A stretch of DNA of 64,000 bases from Alcanivorax quisquiliarum (GCF_023051175.1 NZ_JALKII010000002.1:558001-622000), one strand, 5' to 3'. Numbered from the stretch's first letter, positions 52,755 to 60,224 are shown. Program-made: numbers and translations. Notes: generated from the letters alone by a model not told the origin.

Positions 52755-53559
52755 GCAAGCGCCACAGCAGCCGGTGGCGACGCGCCGTGCGGTAGCAGAA
52801 AGCTTCGGCCGGGCAGCACGCAGCTACGATGCCCATGCGCGGTTGCAACTGGCGGCAGCGCGCACCCTCAAAGGCATGCTGCCGGAAGATCTGGCGCCCG
52901 CCTGGGCCGTTGATCTTGGCGTCGGCACCGGGCCTGTTACCCGCGCCCTGTGCGAGCAACTGCCGAAAACGCGCTGGCTGGCGCTGGATATTGCCGAGCC
53001 GATGTTGCACGAAGGCGTGGCACGTGGCCGCTTTGTCGGGCAATGCCAGCCGGTATGCGCAGATGCCATGCAACTGCCGTTGGCCGCCGCCAGTGCCGGG
53101 CTGGTGTTTTCCTCGTTTGCCTTGCAGTGGTGCACGGCATTGCCGCCGCTGGCAGCGGAGATTGCACGGGTGATGGCGCCCGGTGGCGTGTTTGCCTTTT
53201 GCCTGCCGGTGGCGGGCACTTTGGCCGAGCTGCGGGAAAGCTGGGCCGCGGCGGACGATGCGCCCCATGTGAACCGGTTTCAGCGCAGCGACGACTGGCT
53301 GGCGGCGTTACAGGCGGCCGGCCTGCAGGTCGACACGGCGCACACGCATCAGGTGCGCGAGCATTACCCGGATGTGCGCGCCATCGCCACCATGCTGCGT
53401 GCTACCGGCGCCGGGCATGTGGTGCGGGCAGCGCCGGCCGGGCTGACCGGGCGCCGCCGCTATGCCGCGTTCCAGTCTGCTTATGAGCAGTTGCGCACCT
53501 CTCAGGGCCTGCCGCTGAGTTGGCAGGTCCTTTACGCCGTGCTGCGCAAACCGGCCTGA
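52744..53559 (+). CDS. bioC: malonyl-[ACP] O-methyltransferase
   Basis: SAM-dependent methylation that opens the BioC-BioH pathway. Start codon is TTG at 52744, overlapping bioH by 11 bp. The family N-terminus VAESFGRAARSYDAHARLQ and SAM motif AVDLGVGTGPVTRAL, the LDIAEPMLHEG and FSSFALQWCTALP segments are seen. 271 residues. BioC and BioH adjacency in an operon supports the pair working together. Confidence 0.96.
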   Translation: MSAEQAPQQPVATRRAVAESFGRAARSYDAHARLQLAAARTLKGMLPEDLAPAWAVDLGVGTGPVTRALCEQLPKTRWLALDIAEPMLHEGVARGRFVGQCQPVCADAMQLPLAAASAGLVFSSFALQWCTALPPLAAEIARVMAPGGVFAFCLPVAGTLAELRESWAAADDAPHVNRFQRSDDWLAALQAAGLQVDTAHTHQVREHYPDVRAIATMLRATGAGHVVRAAPAGLTGRRRYAAFQSAYEQLRTSQGLPLSWQVLYAVLRKPA

Positions 53560-53583
53560 CGGCACATCGCGAGGCATGAACCC

Positions 53584-54213
53584 ATGACATCTCTCTTGAG
53601 CGGCCATTATTTTCTTACCGGCACCGACACCGATGCCGGCAAGACCTGGGTGGCCTGTGCGCTGCTGCGGCAAGCGCGTGCAGCGGGGCTTTCCACACTA
53701 GGCCTGAAACCCGTGGCGGCTGGCGCGGAGCAGGTGGCCGGCGAGTGGTGCAACGAGGACGCGCAGCAACTGATGGCAGCATCTTCCGTGCAACTGCCCT
53801 ACGAACAGGTCAACCCGATCCTGCTGCGCGAACCGATGGCGCCGCATCTGGCCGCACGGCGGGAGCAGCGCACCCTGGCCGCCACGCGCATTGCAGGTTA
53901 TGTGCGCGGGGCGATGGCGGCGAAGCCGGATTTGCTGCTGGTGGAAGGCGCGGGCGGCTGGCGGGTGCCGCTGAATGATCGCGAAACAATGGCCGATCTT
54001 GCAGTGGCGTTGCAACTGCCGGTGATCCTGGTGGTGGGGATGAGACTGGGTTGCCTGAATCACGCCCTGCTCACCGCCGAGGCGATCATGCGTGACGGCC
54101 TGCCGCTGGCAGGCTGGGTGGCCAACACCGTGCCCGGCACGGCGATGGCGGCCGAGGCCGACAATATTGCCACGCTGGAGCAGTGGCTGCCGGCGCCGCG
54201 TATCCGGGTGTGA
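53584..54213 (+). CDS. bioD: dethiobiotin synthase
   Basis: ATP-dependent carboxylation closing the ureido ring. N-terminal P-loop FLTGTDTDAGKTWVACALL, LKPVAAGAE and VEGAGGWRVPL, VVGMRLGCLNHALLTAEAI and final EADNIATLEQWLP. 209 residues. Start at 53584 chosen because an upstream ATG at 53576 terminates after three codons. bioA is not in the operon. Confidence 0.97.
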   Translation: MTSLLSGHYFLTGTDTDAGKTWVACALLRQARAAGLSTLGLKPVAAGAEQVAGEWCNEDAQQLMAASSVQLPYEQVNPILLREPMAPHLAARREQRTLAATRIAGYVRGAMAAKPDLLLVEGAGGWRVPLNDRETMADLAVALQLPVILVVGMRLGCLNHALLTAEAIMRDGLPLAGWVANTVPGTAMAAEADNIATLEQWLPAPRIRV

Positions 54214-54238
54214 TACACGGCACCGCTCGAGGGTTGCG

Positions 54239-55399
54239 TCAGGCGGTTGCGCGGGCGCTATCGGTCGCCGTGCCGGAGCGCTCTGCCAGCCAGTCTGCCA
54301 CCGCCGGCCAGATGGCTCGGGCCGCCTGGCTGCCGCCCAGAATGCCGGTGTGCCCGCCGGGCACTTCGATCAGCGAAACATCCTTGCTGCTGACCAGCTG
54401 CTGAATCGGCGCCGTGCAAGCGCGTGTCACGATCATGTCCTGGCGCCCGCTGACCAGCAGCGTGTTCGCCGTCACGGCAGAGAAACGGGCATCGCAACCG
54501 GCGATGGGCAACTGGCCGGTCGGCAGTACATTGTCGGTCCACAGGTACTGGATGATGTCCTGCATCACCGCGCCGGGATAGGCCACCATATCGTCCAGAA
54601 ACGCACTGTTGGTGGCATGGTTGCTGACAAATTCATGGTCGCGCAGGTTGGCGATCAGCTCTATGTAGCTGCGCGCGCTGGCCACCGGCGAGGTCAGCTT
54701 GAAGGCGAGGCTGTTGGCCCAGCCGGGTGAGCGCCAGCGGCCCGGTTTGCTCTGGTGCACCTGCCAGCCGGCACGCTGCTCAAGCCAGCCCATGGCGGCC
54801 GCCAGGCGCTGATACTGCACGCCGAGCGCGCCGTTGGCGTGGTAATCACAGGGGGCGCCGATCAGCGCCAGATTGACGATATCTTTGTCATCGCTGAGCG
54901 CCGTGTGGCACAGGCTGAACAGCCCGCCGAAGCTCCAGCCGTGCAGTGACAGTTTTTGTTCGCCGCTGTGCTCGCGCACTTTGCTCAGCATCTGCGGCAA
55001 CAGCTCGCTTATGTAAGTGCCAAGATTCCAGTGATCGTGCGCACGGGTCGGCCGGCCCCAATCCACCAGATACAGCTCGAAGCCGCGTGCCCGCAGATAG
55101 CGTACCAGGCTGCGCTCGGGGAACAGATCATAGATCAGCATGTTGACCGCCAGCGGTGCCACCAGCACCAGTGGGATGGCATGGCGATCCCGGGCGACGT
55201 CGAGCGGCTCGCCATCGACGTCGATCTGGCCGGCTGGCAGCGGCGGGTAATAGCGTAGCTGCGCGATGTCATGCTGATGGATCACCTGGAAAGGTGTTTG
55301 CCCGGCACGCATCACGGCCGGATCACGGCGCAGCCAGGCGCGGGCGTTGCTGGCGGCCTGAGTCAGTTGGCGGGGGCGAGGTAGCGACGGCAAACGCAT
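54239..55399 (-). CDS. PhaC-like alpha/beta hydrolase with serine nucleophile
   Basis: A 386-residue protein resembling the C-terminal domain of PHA synthases (LVDWG at 111-115, VLVAPLAVNMLIYDLFPERSLVR), but without the long N-terminal domain. Candidate triad: Ser156 in SLHGWSFGGL, Asp321 in VSGRQDMIV, His350 in VPGGHTGILGG. PHA synthases use a cysteine (GxCxG), so this should be a hydrolase or acyltransferase rather than a polymerase. Convergent with bioD by 25 bp. Start at 55399 after GGAGCCC. Confidence 0.85.
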   Translation of the reverse strand: MRLPSLPRPRQLTQAASNARAWLRRDPAVMRAGQTPFQVIHQHDIAQLRYYPPLPAGQIDVDGEPLDVARDRHAIPLVLVAPLAVNMLIYDLFPERSLVRYLRARGFELYLVDWGRPTRAHDHWNLGTYISELLPQMLSKVREHSGEQKLSLHGWSFGGLFSLCHTALSDDKDIVNLALIGAPCDYHANGALGVQYQRLAAAMGWLEQRAGWQVHQSKPGRWRSPGWANSLAFKLTSPVASARSYIELIANLRDHEFVSNHATNSAFLDDMVAYPGAVMQDIIQYLWTDNVLPTGQLPIAGCDARFSAVTANTLLVSGRQDMIVTRACTAPIQQLVSSKDVSLIEVPGGHTGILGGSQAARAIWPAVADWLAERSGTATDSARATA

Positions 55400-55624
55400 C
55401 GGTGGGCTCCGGGAAACCTGAAGGTGGAGCGGCAGTCTAGGCGGTTGCCGGCATTTGTCACTGACCGGCGAGGCGGATGGCGCAGCGGTTTGGCAAAACC
55501 GTTGGAGCGATGGCGCTATTTTACTGATGGAAACGGTTTCGACATTCGCACGGTCGTGCGCTGGTGAAAACAGGAGCGCACGATGGCCCGCATACCCGGC
55601 TTTCGCATGGGCTTCAGCGGCGCG
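55400..55624. other. gap between PhaC-like gene and glycerate kinase remnant
   Basis: No family-recognised gene. A small plus-strand open frame with a good ribosome site begins at 55583 and runs into the remnant. GC content is high and codon pattern is not clearly coding. Confidence 0.4.
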
Positions 55625-55711
55625 CTATCGGATGCGGCTGGCCAGCAAGCGCATGATGTGCTCGCTGCCGGTTGTCAGATAAGCGGCGGTGCTCGCCATT
55701 GCCGTCGGTAG
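55583..55711 (+). other. possible remnant or small ORF of 42 codons
   Basis: ATG at 55583 follows an AACAGGAGCGCACG ribosome site; the peptide begins MARIPGFRMGFSG and ends in a TAG at 55709-55711, overlapping the antisense end of the glycerate kinase remnant. It has no recognisable family. It may be the cut-off 5-prime end of a gene disrupted when the region was rearranged. Confidence 0.2.
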
Positions 55712-56158
55712 CGGCACTGACCCAGGGAGAACACTGAACCAGACATCAAACGGTGAGCCGGGCGGCGGTGCCGTGGCAGGCACCGAGCCGGCCAGTGCAA
55801 TGACAGGCACACCGGAATGGCGTGCGCGCTGGGCCACGCCGTTGGGCGCCTTGCCGTGGCCGGTTTGCGCATCGATGCGGCCCTCGCCGGTGATCAGCAG
55901 ATCGGCATGTTCGAGATAACGATCAAGGCCGATCGCGTCGAGCAGCAGCGCGATACAGGATTCAGGTTGTGCACCCGGCACGCTCATTAGCGCAAAGCCG
56001 ATCCCGCCAGCCGGTGGTGTCTTCACCGCCATCGGCAATCGGCAGGCAATACAGTGTCGCATCGGGATAGACGCGGTTTACGCAGCGGCGATGGCGTGCG
56101 CAACATCGTGCTCACAGGCGCTTTCCTTGAAGGAATCCGGCGCGATGACAATCTGCAT
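55625..56158 (-). pseudogene. glycerate kinase remnant (glxK-like), frameshift and internal deletion
   Basis: The start at 56158, after a GAGGACGCGCC ribosome site, opens with MQIVIAPDSFKESACEHDVA, the family N-terminus. At codon 27 a TAA (56078-56080) interrupts; deleting a single-base shift (GCTGGC expected, GCTGC present) restores RVYPDATLYCLPIADGGEDTT. The next 200 or so residues of the family are missing: the frame then reads GGIGFALMSVPGAQP, DLLITGEGRIDAQTGHGKAPNGVAQRA and ends at 55625. A whole enzyme is about 380 residues; this locus spans 178 codons. It cannot make active enzyme. Confidence 0.88.
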
Positions 56159-56629
56159 GGCGCGTCCTCTGATGAAGAGCTAATGACGCTAAAGGCGAAA
56201 GGGGTGGGCATAAAGGGCATCTGCAAGCGCGCCTTTGTGAGGCCGGCTGCGTTGTACGGTCATGTTACGAGCCAGTACCGATACCCTGAATGCCATGAAC
56301 TGTTGGCCGTTTGAAGCGGCGCGTTGAGCGCGAGAGGCAAGGCAGCCACGGCGCATCCGAGCGCTGTGGGCGGAAGCTGAATTGCGCAGCGCCTCTCGGG
56401 CGGGTGGCATCATAGCGGTTGCCGTGAATGTTTTTACGGTTCGGGTGCGCAAATCCGATACCGGGCACGACGTTGGAAACCGGGAGCGTCTGATGGATAT
56501 CGCAGCCGGAATCCGCTGGGCGGCGGCATGCGTGATGGCACGTATCCGAAAGATAGAGCGCATCAGCGGGGCTTTTGCTAGATTGCCGGCTGAGTCTCGC
56601 CTCTTGGCCACCCCTTTGGAAACCGGTTG
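56159..56629. other. 471-bp gap upstream of the PPC-type lipoprotein
   Basis: No gene could be supported on either strand; short frames here have no ribosome site and no family motif. A short inverted GCGAGAGGC / GCCTCTCGGG pair (near 56329 and 56392) is weak. Confidence 0.4.
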
Positions 56630-58012
56630 ATGAAAACTTCCCGAATAACTTCCGCCGCATTACTGGCTACGACCGCGCTGCTGAGCGCCTGTGCGCAATT
56701 GCCGACAGGCGGCAGTTCTGCGCCGCTCGCCTTGGGCGATACCGCACGCGGCGAATTGACCAGCAACAGCCCCGTGAATCTGAAAGACGGCAGCCGTTAC
56801 CAGACGTTTCGCCTGACGCTGGCGGCGGACGAGGTGGTGCGCCTCACGCTCGCCGGTGCCTTGCAGGGCGAGCTGTCGTTGCATGGCCCGGCGGGCGACT
56901 TTATCGGCAGCAGCCTTGGCCGCCCCGGATACGGCTATCGCAGCGATGAAGTAGTGCTGACGCGCCGGGCCGATGAGGCGGGCACCTATGTGCTGGCGGT
57001 CAGTGGTGGTGACAGCGACGCCTTCGGCCCGTTTCGCGTTTCGGCGATGAAAGTCGAAACGCGTCAAGGCGGCGCCGTTGTGCCCGGAGACGAAATTACC
57101 GGCTGGCTTGATGGTGCCACGAACCGCTATACCCTCACGGTGGAAGATGCGGGGCTTTTCCACATTGCGCAGCGCTCGCACGAGCTGGATGCCTACCTGA
57201 AACTGGCGGGCGACGGTATCCAGACGCAGGACGATGACAGTGGCGGCGGGCTGGACGCACGCATTTCCACGGTGCTCTCGCCCGGCGAATACAGCATCGA
57301 AACAGGCTGGGCGCAGACACAGGCCAGCGGCAGCTACACCCTGTCGGTGCAGCGCCTGCCGTTGCCCACCGACGACGCGTTGCAGTTGGGCGGCGAACTA
57401 CTGTCCGGCGCCCCCGTCACCGGCTGGGCCGCAGGTGCGCCGCTGGATTATCAACTTGCGGTAACGCAGTTGTCGTCAGTGGTGATCGACATGCGCTCGG
57501 CGCAGATCGACAGCTATCTGGAGCTGAGCGGCGCCGGCATCTTTTTCATGGATGACGACAGCGGCCCAGGCGGGCGCGGGCTGGATGCACGCATCGAAGC
57601 GCTGCTGCCGCCAGGTGAATACCAGCTGCAGGCAGCGGATATCGGCGGCGAAGGCGGCTTGTTCACACTGCTGGCACAAGTGACGCCGGTGAATCTGCCG
57701 CAGCGTTTGCGCGGCTTGCCGGTGTTGCGCGACGGCAGCCGCCACGAAGCCAACCTGGCACAAGGGCAGCGGGACGAATACCGCCTGGTGATTGCCCACG
57801 CCGGGCGTTACCAGCTGGATATGCAGTCCCAGGCGCTGGATGCCGCCCTGACGCTTTACAGCGCAGACATGGGCGCTGCCGATGACGACAGCGGCGGCGG
57901 CCTGGATGCACGGCTGGACCTGACGCTGGAGGCCGGTGAATATCTGCTGGTGGCACAGAGTTACGACGATACCGGGGCTGGCAGCTACAGCCTGAATATC
58001 CAGCGGCGCTGA
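56630..58012 (+). CDS. lipoprotein with four beta-sandwich repeats (PPC-like)
   Basis: A 460-residue lipoprotein (start ATG at 56630, preceded by an in-frame TTG; lipobox LLSAC). The mature part consists of about four repeats of roughly 100-110 residues with the pattern GYS/DEYRLT...VDLxSxxLDAYLxLxG...DDDSGGGLDARI...LxPGEYxL. The DDDSG...GLDAR block occurs at about residues 200, 307 and 417; the first repeat lacks it. This resembles bacterial pre-peptidase C-terminal (PPC) domains with acidic turns that could bind calcium. No catalytic domain accompanies them. Function unknown; a surface or periplasmic binding role is inference. Confidence 0.8.
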   Translation: MKTSRITSAALLATTALLSACAQLPTGGSSAPLALGDTARGELTSNSPVNLKDGSRYQTFRLTLAADEVVRLTLAGALQGELSLHGPAGDFIGSSLGRPGYGYRSDEVVLTRRADEAGTYVLAVSGGDSDAFGPFRVSAMKVETRQGGAVVPGDEITGWLDGATNRYTLTVEDAGLFHIAQRSHELDAYLKLAGDGIQTQDDDSGGGLDARISTVLSPGEYSIETGWAQTQASGSYTLSVQRLPLPTDDALQLGGELLSGAPVTGWAAGAPLDYQLAVTQLSSVVIDMRSAQIDSYLELSGAGIFFMDDDSGPGGRGLDARIEALLPPGEYQLQAADIGGEGGLFTLLAQVTPVNLPQRLRGLPVLRDGSRHEANLAQGQRDEYRLVIAHAGRYQLDMQSQALDAALTLYSADMGAADDDSGGGLDARLDLTLEAGEYLLVAQSYDDTGAGSYSLNIQRR

Positions 58013-58014
58013 CT

Positions 58015-58105
58015 CTCGGCACTCGCTCCGGGCACTCACTCGCGGTACTGACGCTCGGCGCTGGCTCTCGGTACTGACCCTCGGCACTGGCCGGCTGCGC
58101 TGACC
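58015..58105 (+). repeat. 13-bp tandem repeat, 7 units
   Basis: Seven units of exactly 13 bp begin at 58015, 58028, 58041, 58054, 58067, 58080 and 58093, with consensus CTCGG(C/T)(A/G)CT(G/C)(A/G)C(C/T). The array starts 3 bp after the stop codon of the lipoprotein gene. Confidence 0.9.
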
Positions 58106-58138
58106 GGCGACGATAAGGCGTGGCGGCTATGTCGATGT

Positions 58139-58196
58139 CCGTGGAAGCATTCTCGCTATCCGAGAAAGCACCAATGGGTTGTCCAAAATGCCGGTC
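58139..58196 (+). repeat. dispersed intergenic element, copy 1
   Basis: Core GTGGAAGCATT, TATCCGAGAAAGCACC and GGGTTGTCCAAAATGCCG. About 44 of 52 positions agree with copy 2 at 58467 (counted by eye), and it shares the GAAAGCACC and CAAAAT blocks with copy 3 at 42129-42178. Confidence 0.8.
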
Positions 58197-58205
58197 TTTT
58201 TTACT

Positions 58206-58230
58206 CCCCTCTCCCCTCGTGGGAGAGGGG
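58206..58230. repeat. perfect hairpin CCCCTCTCCC / GGGAGAGGGG, copy a
   Basis: A 10-bp perfect stem with a 5-base loop, directly after dispersed element copy 1. The same stem reappears at 58416-58440. Confidence 0.85.
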
Positions 58231-58415
58231 TCGGGGGAGAGGGGGCGACGAACATGCAGTTGTTACGATGCCCGCTACATGTTGCGCTACTTTCACTTAT
58301 TTTCAGTAGAAATTTCCATAAAAACTCCACAGCCAAAAAATACCGAGCGCTAGCCAGTTTCGTTCCAAATAAAGTGCCGAGTATATATTCTTGCCATAAT
58401 CCCCCCTCTCCCCAA

Positions 58416-58440
58416 CCCCTCTCCCACAAGGGGAGAGGGG
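58416..58440. repeat. perfect hairpin CCCCTCTCCC / GGGAGAGGGG, copy b
   Basis: Same 10-bp stem with loop ACAAG, just before dispersed element copy 2. A third, imperfect relative is at about 58606-58637 (loop TCCCACAAG side conserved). Confidence 0.85.
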
Positions 58441-58466
58441 CTAAGAAAACTTCAGTATTGATTTCT

Positions 58467-58519
58467 TTGGAGGCATTTTCGATATCCGTGAAAGCACCTA
58501 CGGGGTTGTCCAAAATACC
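58467..58519 (+). repeat. dispersed intergenic element, copy 2
   Basis: Core TTGGAGGCATTTTC, ATATCCGTGAAAGCACC and GGGGTTGTCCAAAATACCG; same direction as copy 1, 328 bp downstream. Confidence 0.8.
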
Positions 58520-58742
58520 GCTCTCTTTAGTCTCTCTCTCGTGGGACAAGCGAAGCGCAGAACAGCCGCAGGTAGGCCCGAAGGGCAAGCGAATCAGCTT
58601 TTCGCTCCCCTCTCCGTTTGTCCCACAAGGGGAGAGCAGCTGTCTTTCATCCCGCCATCGGCAGATCGCGTTGTGATGCATGAACGCTATCAGCCCCGAC
58701 CATCGCCCGGCAAAACGTTAACGCAAGCACGATTGCGGTGTG

Positions 58743-58928
58743 TCAGAACGTTGCCGAACCGCCGTGCAAGCCCACGTAAACCCCGCCGCTGATCACCAGC
58801 ACCATGCAAATGACGCCCAGGCACAGCATCACCATGCCGGCCCGAGAGGCACGTTTGACGTAGCCGATATTCAGCAGAAGCAAGCCGATGGCAGCGAGCA
58901 CCAGAATCTGACTTGTGGAAACAGACAT
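58743..58928 (-). CDS. small two-helix membrane protein
   Basis: A 61-residue protein starting at 58928 after GGAGTGCGC. Two hydrophobic segments (ILVLAAIGLLLLNIGYV and AGMVMLCLGVICMVLVISGGVYVG) are joined by a short basic loop (KRASR). It has no recognised family and stands alone. A coding status is supported by the ribosome site and the hydrophobic pattern, not by homology. Confidence 0.55.
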   Translation of the reverse strand: MSVSTSQILVLAAIGLLLLNIGYVKRASRAGMVMLCLGVICMVLVISGGVYVGLHGGSATF

Positions 58929-58934
58929 GCGCAC

Positions 58935-59265
58935 TCCGGATTCGATGGCAATGTGTTCATGGTAGCGGTTGTGAAGGGATTATGTAGCGCAGAGCAAAAC
59001 GGCGCGGAGCGGAACAGGGTTAGGCAGGGCAACGCAGCCGCAGCGTTGCATTTTGCTTTATTGCGACGGCGGATATGCCGGTTTTTGGTTCCGGCCAGGC
59101 GATGAGACGCGCGGGCAGCTGGCGAAAGATCGGGAAACGAGACGTCAGAAAATGCGAGTCTGATAGACAAGCCGGCGATTAAACAAGCGGGTGAGAGGCA
59201 AGCGAGTGGCAGACAAACGGTTAGAGTCGAGCGATTGGAAGGTTAAGAAGTCGAGAGACTCGCTA
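58935..59265. other. intergenic region with 15-bp array
   Basis: 331 bp without a supported gene, containing the five-unit 15-bp tandem array at 59162-59236 and preceding relics of similar composition from about 59100. Confidence 0.5.
59162..59236 (+). repeat. 15-bp tandem repeat, 5 units
   Basis: Units start at 59162, 59177, 59192, 59207 and 59222. A core close to GACAAGCGGG recurs (ACAAGCC, ACAAGCG, GCAAGCG, ACAAACG, TCGAGCG). It lies 30 bp beyond the stop of the flavodoxin-like gene. Confidence 0.8.
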
Positions 59266-59736
59266 TCAGTAAATACCTGCATCCAGGCCCGCTGCCAGTG
59301 CCAGGCCAAGAGCTTCACATTGCGTCACAAAATCGTCCTGCCAATCGCCCCGGCAGATCAGCACCTCTTGTACCATACGCCAGCGCAGCCCGGTCAGGAT
59401 GCTCTCCAGTGCGCGCCGGGTGCCGGTGCCATCGTGGCCGGCGCGGATGAAAACGCCGCAGGGCAGGCCCTGTTTTTCTTCCAGCACGGCGTAGTAAGTG
59501 CGGTCGAAAAAATCCTTCAGCGCGCCACTCATGTAGCCGAGATTTTCCGTGGTGCCGAGGATAATGCCATCAGCGCTGAGCACGTCTTCCGGGCCGGCTT
59601 CCAGCGGCGGCACCCAGCGACTGGTCACGTCGGCTTCCAGATCGGGGTGGCGGCTGCCGTGCAAAACAGCCTCGACCAGACGGCGGGTATTTTCGGATGG
59701 CGCATGAGCGACGATCAGTAGTGTTTTTTCGGCCAT
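59266..59736 (-). CDS. flavodoxin-family NAD(P)H-dependent reductase-like protein
   Basis: A 156-residue flavodoxin-like fold: LLIVAHAPSENTRRLVEAVLHG (P-loop for FMN), GIILGTTENLGYMSGALKDFFDRTY, and GVFIRAGHDGTGTRRALESIL. Similar to NADPH-dependent FMN reductases of the WrbA/YhdA type; electron donor unknown. Starts 2 bp after the cueR stop, so it is the third gene of the copA-cueR operon, suggesting a role in redox defence during copper stress (inference). Confidence 0.8.
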   Translation of the reverse strand: MAEKTLLIVAHAPSENTRRLVEAVLHGSRHPDLEADVTSRWVPPLEAGPEDVLSADGIILGTTENLGYMSGALKDFFDRTYYAVLEEKQGLPCGVFIRAGHDGTGTRRALESILTGLRWRMVQEVLICRGDWQDDFVTQCEALGLALAAGLDAGIY

Positions 59737-59738
59737 GG

Positions 59739-60149
59739 CTACCTCCTGCCCGTCGCGTCTTCGGGGTGTTGCAACGCATCAATGATCGGGCAGTGCGGCC
59801 GGTCATCGCCGTGGCAACTACGCGCCAGGTGCGAAAGCGTGGCCACCATTTCCTGCATCTGCCGGATACGCTGGTTCATGTTTTCGATATGCTGCTCGGC
59901 AATATGTTTCACATCGGCGCTGGCGCGATCCTGATCGCGCCACAGGCTCAACAGCTCCGTCAGTTGCGCCATGGAGAAACCCAGGTCACGGCCACGCCGG
60001 ATGAAGTGCAGCCTGTTCAGATCGTCATCGGTGTAATGCCGGTAACCGGAGGGCGAGCGTGCTGGCGCCGGCAGCAGGCCGATGGATTCGTAATAGCGAA
60101 TCATCTTTGCCGAAATGCCGGTCGCTGTTGCCGCTGCGCCGATGTTCAT
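59739..60149 (-). CDS. cueR: copper-responsive MerR-family regulator CueR
   Basis: A 136-residue MerR-type activator. Helix-turn-helix residues 1-70 (GISAKMIRYYESIGLLPAPARSPSGYRHY) are followed by a dimerisation helix and the metal loop C112-HGDDRPH-C120, identical in spacing and position to the Cu(I) ligands Cys112 and Cys120 of E. coli CueR. A GGAGG ribosome site is at 60158-60162 (minus). It shares the transcript with copA, so the regulator is read from the promoter it controls. Confidence 0.94.
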   Translation of the reverse strand: MNIGAAATATGISAKMIRYYESIGLLPAPARSPSGYRHYTDDDLNRLHFIRRGRDLGFSMAQLTELLSLWRDQDRASADVKHIAEQHIENMNQRIRQMQEMVATLSHLARSCHGDDRPHCPIIDALQHPEDATGRR

Positions 60150-60164
60150 ATGTGCGCCTCCTGC

Positions 60165-60222
60165 AGGGCGGGTTTCAATATCTGTTTCGAGGCCCGCTTC
60201 TAAACCCGTTTCAAAAAAACCG
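60165..60222 (-). repeat. degenerate tandem repeat between copA and cueR
   Basis: On the minus strand, units of about 14 bp containing TTTGAAACGGG, TTAGAAGCGGG, TCGAAACAG and TTGAAACCCGC follow each other. They fill the whole gap between the copA stop and the cueR ribosome site. Confidence 0.5.
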
Positions 60223-60224
60223 AC

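Larger units (their letters stand above)
58106..58742. other. repeat-rich intergenic region
   Basis: No gene is supported. The region holds two copies of a dispersed element (58139-58196 and 58467-58519) and three GC-rich hairpins (58206-58230, 58416-58440, about 58606-58637). Plus-strand frames here translate the repeats (PSPLVGEGSGERG, PSPFVPQGE) and are not real proteins. The middle part (58235-58395) is AT-richer than the rest of the window. Confidence 0.7.

Noticed and set aside
56189-56611. 140-codon minus-strand frame before the PPC lipoprotein
   Set aside because: No ribosome site, Arg/Ser-rich composition, no motif; probably a GC-bias shadow.
58120-58676. Short plus-strand frames with PSPLVGEGSGERG and PSPFVPQGE peptides
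   Set aside because: They are translations of the dispersed element and hairpins; peptides of this kind are typical annotation artefacts of intergenic repeats.
58015-59236. CRISPR array
   Set aside because: The arrays have units of only 13-15 bp with no spacers and no cas genes nearby. They are tandem, not spacer-separated.
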